A program made the translations under genes and the position numbers. This document shows, in pieces, positions 59,844 through 64,000 of a stretch of DNA of 64,000 nt; the stretch's first letter is position 1; every line of letters starts with the position of its first letter. Origin of the DNA: Amycolatopsis sp. GM8 (GTDB lineage Bacteria; Actinomycetota; Actinomycetes; Mycobacteriales; Pseudonocardiaceae); contig NZ_JAJKFK010000003.1 of NCBI RefSeq assembly GCF_021653975.1, positions 930,001 to 994,000 on the forward strand, given 5' to 3'. The notes beneath the pieces are model-generated. The model did no database searches. It was not told the DNA's origin and saw only the letters and a program-made list of their open reading frames with translations.

Positions 59844-60892
59844 GAGGCGTCTCCTGACGGCGTTGTCGTTGTTCGTCGTCGCGCTTCCGTCCGCAGCGCG
59901 AGTGGCTCGGCGGCAAGGTCGGCGACCGTGACGGTGTGCCCGGCGGGGACGAGGGCGTCGATCGCGTCCAGGACACCGGGGTCCGGAACGAATTCTGCCG
60001 CGCCGAGCTGGCTTTCGAGTTGCTCCGGCGTGCGGGGCCCGATGATCGCGGACGTCACGCCGGGATGCCGGAGGGTGAACGCGATCGCGAGCGTGATCAG
60101 GTCCGTGCCGGCCTGCTCCGCGATCTTGATCAGGTCCTCCACCAGCTCCAGTTTCCGCTCGGCGCCGGGCCCGTCGAACCGCCACGCCCCGCGGCCGGAC
60201 CGCTGCATCCGGGACCCCTCGGGCGCCGGCCTGCCGTGGCGGTACTTGCCGGTGAGCCAGCCGCCGTTGAGGGGGCTCCAGACGATGACGCCCATCCCGT
60301 AGCGCTGTGCGGTGGGTAGCACGTCGCGCTCGATGCCGCGCACGAAGATCGAGTACGGCGGCTGCTCGCAGCGCAGCTTCACGTGCCCGCGGCGCTCGGC
60401 GGTCCACTGCGCCTCGACGATCCGCTCGGCCGGGAAGGTCGACGATCCGACGAGCCGGACCTTGCCCTGGGTGACCAGGTCGGTGAGGGCGCCCAGGGTC
60501 TCGTCGAGGTCGGTGTGCTCGTCGAACCGGTGCATCTGGTACAGGTCGATGTAGTCGGTCTCCAGCCGCCGCAACGAGTCCTCGACGGCGCGCATGATCC
60601 AGCGCCGGGAACCGCCGCGGTGGTTCGGGTCCTTGCTCATCGGGTGGAAGAACTTGGTGGCGAGGACGACGTCGTCGCGGCGGCCCTTGAGCGCCCGCGC
60701 CAGGATCTGCTCGCTCTCGCCGCGGGAGTAGACGTCGGCGGTGTCGATGAAGGTGATCCCGGCGTCCAGCGCCCGGTGCACGATGCGCACGCAGTCGCCG
60801 ATGTCCGGATTGCCGATGGAGCCGAACATCATCGTGCCGAGGCACAAGGTCGACACCCGCACACCGGTGTCACCCAGCCCGCGCAGCTCCAT
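59840..60892 (-). CDS. Aldo/keto reductase
   Basis: A 350-residue TIM-barrel aldo/keto reductase. The catalytic tetrad is visible: Asp and Tyr in DTADVYSRGE, Lys in LATKFF and His in YQMHRFDEHTDL. The NADPH-binding end is GPRTPEQLESQL. A GGAGGAG site precedes ATG 60892. The operator-like repeat at 60934-60952 lies 42 bases upstream. It reduces an aldehyde or ketone, or works in reverse as an alcohol dehydrogenase. Confidence 0.9.
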   Translation of the reverse strand: MELRGLGDTGVRVSTLCLGTMMFGSIGNPDIGDCVRIVHRALDAGITFIDTADVYSRGESEQILARALKGRRDDVVLATKFFHPMSKDPNHRGGSRRWIMRAVEDSLRRLETDYIDLYQMHRFDEHTDLDETLGALTDLVTQGKVRLVGSSTFPAERIVEAQWTAERRGHVKLRCEQPPYSIFVRGIERDVLPTAQRYGMGVIVWSPLNGGWLTGKYRHGRPAPEGSRMQRSGRGAWRFDGPGAERKLELVEDLIKIAEQAGTDLITLAIAFTLRHPGVTSAIIGPRTPEQLESQLGAAEFVPDPGVLDAIDALVPAGHTVTVADLAAEPLALRTEARRRTTTTPSGDAS

Positions 60893-60933
60893 CTCCGAAC
60901 TCCTCCGGCCGCTCTCGCCGTTCTCGTGAATAC

Positions 60934-60952
60934 TACCGTACGGAATACGGTT
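60934..60952 (-). promoter_or_regulatory. Operator-like repeat TACCGTA-N5-TACGGTT
   Basis: Arms TACCGTA (60934-60940) and TACGGTT (60946-60952), with 6 exact pairs, around CGGAA, just upstream of the aldo/keto reductase operon. The same architecture and half-site occur at 41265-41283. Confidence 0.55.
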
Positions 60953-60958
60953 TGTGCG

Positions 60959-61873
60959 TCAGCGGGACTTCGCGATCACGTCGGCGCCGAAGCTCCGCAG
61001 CCGCTGCAGCGTCTCGGGGAAGGACATCGAGGCGAGCGGGACCTGCGTCCAGGTCACCCCGATTTCGCGCAAACTCCCGTAGTGGTCGAGGAACTGGTCG
61101 CTGCTCGCGTCGAGCGGCACCGGGCGGGTACCGCCGCAAGCGACGTCGAGTGACTCCGCGTCGCGCCCGTTCGCCGCCATCGCGTCCTTGATCTGCCGGA
61201 TCAGGACACCCAGTTCGGCGTCGGACTCGATCGCCCGCGTCCGGGTGGTGCGGGTGCTGACGCCGCCGAGCAGCGGCGCCCAGCCCTGGCCCCACGCGGC
61301 GACCCGGTCGCGCACGATTTTCGCGTTGCCGCCGAGCCACAGTGGCGGGTGCGGGTCCTGGACCTGTTTCGGGGCGAGCGTGACGCCGATGGCCTTGAAA
61401 TGGCGGCCTTCGTAGTGGAATTCCTCGGGATTCGCCCAGAGTCCGCGCATGACCTCGATGGCTTCGTCGAACAGTTCGTTGCGCTCGTCCATGTCGACGC
61501 CGAGCGCGGCGAACTCGGACCGGAGATACCCGGTCCCCAGCGCGAAAATCGCCCGGCCGCCGGAAAGCACGTCTACCGACGTCATCGATTTCGCCTGCAG
61601 GATCGGGTTCCGGAACGGGACGACCGTCAGGTAGGTCATCACGCGGATCGTCGACGTCGCCGCGGCGAGGAACCCGAGACCCACAAAGGGATCGAGGGTC
61701 TCGTGGCCACCGCCGTCGAGCCACTTGCGCGACGGCGCCGGATGGTCGGTGAGGAAGACGGCGTCGAAACCCGCCTCCTCCGCGACTCTGGCGAATTCCG
61801 CGATGTTCGCGGGATTCAGCCACGCACCGTTCTCGACCGCGGACCGGAGTGGGTATTCGACCATGAACCTCAC
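60959..61873 (-). CDS. F420-type LLM oxidoreductase
   Basis: A 304-residue LLM enzyme with VFLTDHPAPSRKW near residue 40, PFRNPILQAKSMTSVDVLSGGRAIFALGTGYL and PPLWLGGNAKIVRDRVA. It is closest to the proteins at 21864 and 41338. The GTG at 61873 is favoured because those relatives begin with the same MRF start; an ATG at 61864 is in frame. The TetR gene ends 90 bases upstream in the same direction. Confidence 0.9.
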   Translation of the reverse strand: MRFMVEYPLRSAVENGAWLNPANIAEFARVAEEAGFDAVFLTDHPAPSRKWLDGGGHETLDPFVGLGFLAAATSTIRVMTYLTVVPFRNPILQAKSMTSVDVLSGGRAIFALGTGYLRSEFAALGVDMDERNELFDEAIEVMRGLWANPEEFHYEGRHFKAIGVTLAPKQVQDPHPPLWLGGNAKIVRDRVAAWGQGWAPLLGGVSTRTTRTRAIESDAELGVLIRQIKDAMAANGRDAESLDVACGGTRPVPLDASSDQFLDHYGSLREIGVTWTQVPLASMSFPETLQRLRSFGADVIAKSR

Positions 61874-61963
61874 CGGCGGATCGTCTCACGGGTCGGCGGA
61901 ACCATCCAGTGCATCACGTCACGTCTACCGATAGCTCTACCACAATCCTCTCGGCGAGTCTGC

Positions 61964-62611
61964 TCAGCCGCCACCGGCGATACCCATCGCGGCCAGGCAG
62001 AACCGTACGAGGTGGGTGCATTCCGCGGGGGTCGGCGCGGTGCCGTCCTGGGCGTGGCGCCTGAGCGCGGCGAAGGTGAGGTCGAAGACGGCGCCCGTAT
62101 CCAGGTCGACGTGGCGGCTTCCCGCCGCTCGCACGGCCGCGCGCAGCAGGTCGCGCACACCGCCGAGACCGCCCGCGCCGGCTTCGGCGACCGCCTGTTC
62201 CCCGAGGTTGCTGATGATGGCCCGGCTCTGCCGCGCCGCGGTGTGGTCGATGACTTGCGCGAGCACGCCGCGCACCCAGGCCTCGACCTGTTCGGCCGGA
62301 TCGGACGCCTTCGCGACCCGGTGCGCGAGGTAGCTGTACACCCGGTCGGTGCCGCGCTCGAGCGCCGCCCGCAGCAGCTCGTCCTTGCCGCTGAAATAAC
62401 GGTAGAAAGCCTGGTTGGACGTGCCCGCCTCGGCGACGATGTCGGCCACCCGCGGCGCGCTGGGCGCCGACCGCGCGGCCACCCGCAGGGTGGCGTCGAG
62501 GATGTCCTCCACCTCCCGCTGGGCATCGCCGCGCCGCTTGGACAGCGCGCGGTCGACCGCGACGCGGACGGCCGGATCGGGGCTCTCGGCGGCCTCTGCG
62601 GGCAGCGACAT
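61964..62611 (-). CDS. TetR-family regulator
   Basis: A 215-residue regulator with a helix-turn-helix at about 40-85 (SAPRVADIVAEAGTSNQAFYRYFSGKDELL) and an all-helical ligand domain. The second ATG at 62611 has GGAGG six bases upstream, whereas the first (62617) would be directly abutting that site. It is divergent from the acyl-CoA dehydrogenase at 62724, with AGAAT/ATTCT dyads between, so it most likely controls that gene and itself. Confidence 0.92.
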   Translation of the reverse strand: MSLPAEAAESPDPAVRVAVDRALSKRRGDAQREVEDILDATLRVAARSAPSAPRVADIVAEAGTSNQAFYRYFSGKDELLRAALERGTDRVYSYLAHRVAKASDPAEQVEAWVRGVLAQVIDHTAARQSRAIISNLGEQAVAEAGAGGLGGVRDLLRAAVRAAGSRHVDLDTGAVFDLTFAALRRHAQDGTAPTPAECTHLVRFCLAAMGIAGGG

Positions 62612-62651
62612 GGACATCCTCCAAGGAGTGCGTAATCAGCATCCTGGCTAT

Positions 62652-62691
62652 GCAGAATGTTGATTCTCGGTACAGAGTATGCCTATTCTGC
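62652..62691. promoter_or_regulatory. Tandem AGAAT/ATTCT dyads between divergent TetR and dehydrogenase genes
   Basis: AGAAT-N4-ATTCT occupies 62654-62667, and a second, imperfect copy (AGAGTA-N4-TATTCT) occupies 62674-62689. The outer GCAGAAT (62652-62658) and ATTCTGC (62685-62691) also pair. Two adjacent TetR sites between divergent genes are common. The related palindrome at 43112 is before a different TetR gene. Confidence 0.5.
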
Positions 62692-62723
62692 TGGTATCAC
62701 TACTGTGCCGTACAGGAGCCGTC

Positions 62724-64000
62724 ATGACCTGGGACTTCACCGTCGAACCCGATTTCGCCGAGCTGCTGGCATGGGCCGAAGCGTTCGTCGCCGACAAGGT
62801 GTACAAACTGGACGCCTTGTGGCCGCACGACACGTACCGGCCCCTGACCGACGAGCAGCGCCGGGTGATCGACCCGCTGAAGCAAACGGTGCGGGACAAG
62901 AAGATGTGGGCCTGCCACCTCGGCCCCGAACTGGGCGGCCAGGGCTACGGCCAGCTGAAACTGGCCATGCTCAACGAGATCCTCGGCAAGTCGATCTGGG
63001 GCCCACGCATCTTCGGCACGCAGGCGCCCGACACCGGTAACGCGGAGATCATCGCCCACTACGGCACGCCGGAGCAGAAGGCGCGCTATCTCGAACCGTT
63101 GCTCGAAGGCGACATCGTGTCGTGCTTCTCGATGACCGAGCCTCAGGGCGGCGCCGACCCCGGTGTGTTCGTGACCCACGCGGAGCGGGACGGGGACGGG
63201 TGGGTCATCAACGGCACCAAGTTCTTCTCCTCCAACGCGCGCTGGGCGAGCTTCTTCATCGTCATGGCGGTCACCAACCCCGGCGCGCCGGTGAACAAGC
63301 GGATGTCGATGTTCCTCGTCCCGGCGGAGACCCCGGGTATCGACATCGAGCGCAACCTGGCGCACGCGGGCGAGCAACCGGATGACGGCGCCGAAGCGCT
63401 CATCCACTACAAGGACGTTCGCGTGCCGTCGTCGGCCCTGCTCGGCGCCGAGGGTGACGCGTTCGGCGTCGCCCAGACGCGGCTCGGCGGCGGGCGCGTG
63501 CACCACGCGATGCGTTCGGTCGGCGGGGCGCAGCGCTGCCTCGACATGATGGCCGAGCGCGCCCTGTCCCGTACCACCAAGGGCGAACCGCTCAGCCGCA
63601 AGGGCGCCGTGCAGGCGATGCTCGCCGACTCCTATCTGGAGATCCAGCAGTTCCGGCTGTTCGTCATGTACACCGCCTGGCAGATCGACAAGTACAACGA
63701 CTACAACCGGGTCCGCAAGGACATCGCGGCGATCAAGGTGCAGACCCCGCGGGTGCTGGAAGCGGTCGCCCGCCGCGCCATCCAGGTACACGGCGCGCTC
63801 GGCACGACCTACGACCTGCCGCTGCTGCGGTTCTACCTCGCGGGCATGTCGCTGGCGCTGGCCGACGGGCCCACCGAGGTGCACCAGGGCACCGTCGCCA
63901 GGCAACTGCTGCGCGAGTACTCCCCCGCCCCCGGGCTCTGGCCGACCGAGCACCTCCCGACCGTGCGCGCCCAGGCCGAGGCCGAACTGCTCGGAAAGGA
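62724..64000 (+). CDS. Acyl-CoA dehydrogenase (C-terminus beyond the window)
   Basis: From ATG 62724, preceded by AGGAG, the frame is open to the window end (425 codons seen). Marks of the family are CFSMTEPQGGADPG (about residues 134-147), NGTKFFSSNARWASF and a C-terminal half with VHGALGTTYDLPLLRFYLAGM and DGPTEVHQGTVARQLL. It begins with an N-terminal MTWDFTVEPDFAELLAWAEAF. The DGPTEVH region resembles stand-alone acyl-CoA dehydrogenases rather than the split pairs. It is divergent from the TetR gene at 61964. Confidence 0.85.
   Translation, partial: MTWDFTVEPDFAELLAWAEAFVADKVYKLDALWPHDTYRPLTDEQRRVIDPLKQTVRDKKMWACHLGPELGGQGYGQLKLAMLNEILGKSIWGPRIFGTQAPDTGNAEIIAHYGTPEQKARYLEPLLEGDIVSCFSMTEPQGGADPGVFVTHAERDGDGWVINGTKFFSSNARWASFFIVMAVTNPGAPVNKRMSMFLVPAETPGIDIERNLAHAGEQPDDGAEALIHYKDVRVPSSALLGAEGDAFGVAQTRLGGGRVHHAMRSVGGAQRCLDMMAERALSRTTKGEPLSRKGAVQAMLADSYLEIQQFRLFVMYTAWQIDKYNDYNRVRKDIAAIKVQTPRVLEAVARRAIQVHGALGTTYDLPLLRFYLAGMSLALADGPTEVHQGTVARQLLREYSPAPGLWPTEHLPTVRAQAEAELLGK

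Noticed and set aside
1-64000. CRISPR arrays, rRNA and tRNA genes
   Set aside because: No regularly spaced direct repeats and no rRNA or tRNA sequence patterns were noticed on either strand. Short RNA genes cannot be excluded by eye.

Overview
The window is a 64 kb piece of a high-GC actinobacterial chromosome. GC-rich codon use, many GTG starts, leaderless-looking promoters, at least six F420-type luciferase-like oxidoreductases and an NDMA/mycofactocin-type alcohol dehydrogenase point to a Pseudonocardiaceae-like genus such as Amycolatopsis; the genus is an inference. No rRNA, tRNA, CRISPR array, phage gene or intact insertion sequence was seen.

Left part (1-7,800). A truncated membrane acyltransferase, an ArsB/NhaD-type ion transporter with a coupled upstream mini-ORF, a CBS-pair protein, a NarL-type two-component system, a siderophore/cobalamin-type ABC importer (lipoprotein, permease, ATPase) and a patatin-like lipase. 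These are housekeeping or accessory functions.

Middle part (7,900-32,300). A catabolic region. A LysR regulator (10743) sits between an MFS transporter plus amidohydrolase on the minus strand and an F420-type oxidoreductase plus a 740-aa arylsulfatase on the plus strand. Further right, a minus-strand gene train encodes an NtaA/DszA-type flavin monooxygenase, an alcohol dehydrogenase, a fused double CoA-transferase, a metal-dependent amidohydrolase, several F420-type oxidoreductases, an SDR, an isochorismatase-like protein, a double-hotdog protein, enoyl-CoA hydratase, nitronate-monooxygenase-like protein, acyl-CoA ligase, a DUF35 protein and an Ltp2-like thiolase homologue. The LysR/MFS promoter region and the monooxygenase promoter region carry the same 134-bp block, which ties the two loci together.

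Right part (32,600-64,000). Beta-oxidation-like modules. There are three split acyl-CoA dehydrogenase pairs and one fused double dehydrogenase, resembling the heteromeric dehydrogenases of steroid side-chain degradation. With them are a thiolase, SDRs, TesB-type thioesterase, enoyl-CoA hydratase, aldo/keto reductase, more F420-type oxidoreductases, a VOC protein, an alpha/beta hydrolase and second amidohydrolase. Four TetR regulators, one GntR/FadR regulator and one large ATPase-LuxR regulator are interspersed. Inverted repeats in several promoters look like their operators.

Taken together, the genes describe uptake, desulfation or hydrolysis, oxidation by flavin or F420 enzymes, CoA activation and side-chain or ring beta-oxidation of a bulky, possibly terpenoid, steroid-like or aromatic sulfate-ester substrate. 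The substrate itself cannot be read from the sequence.
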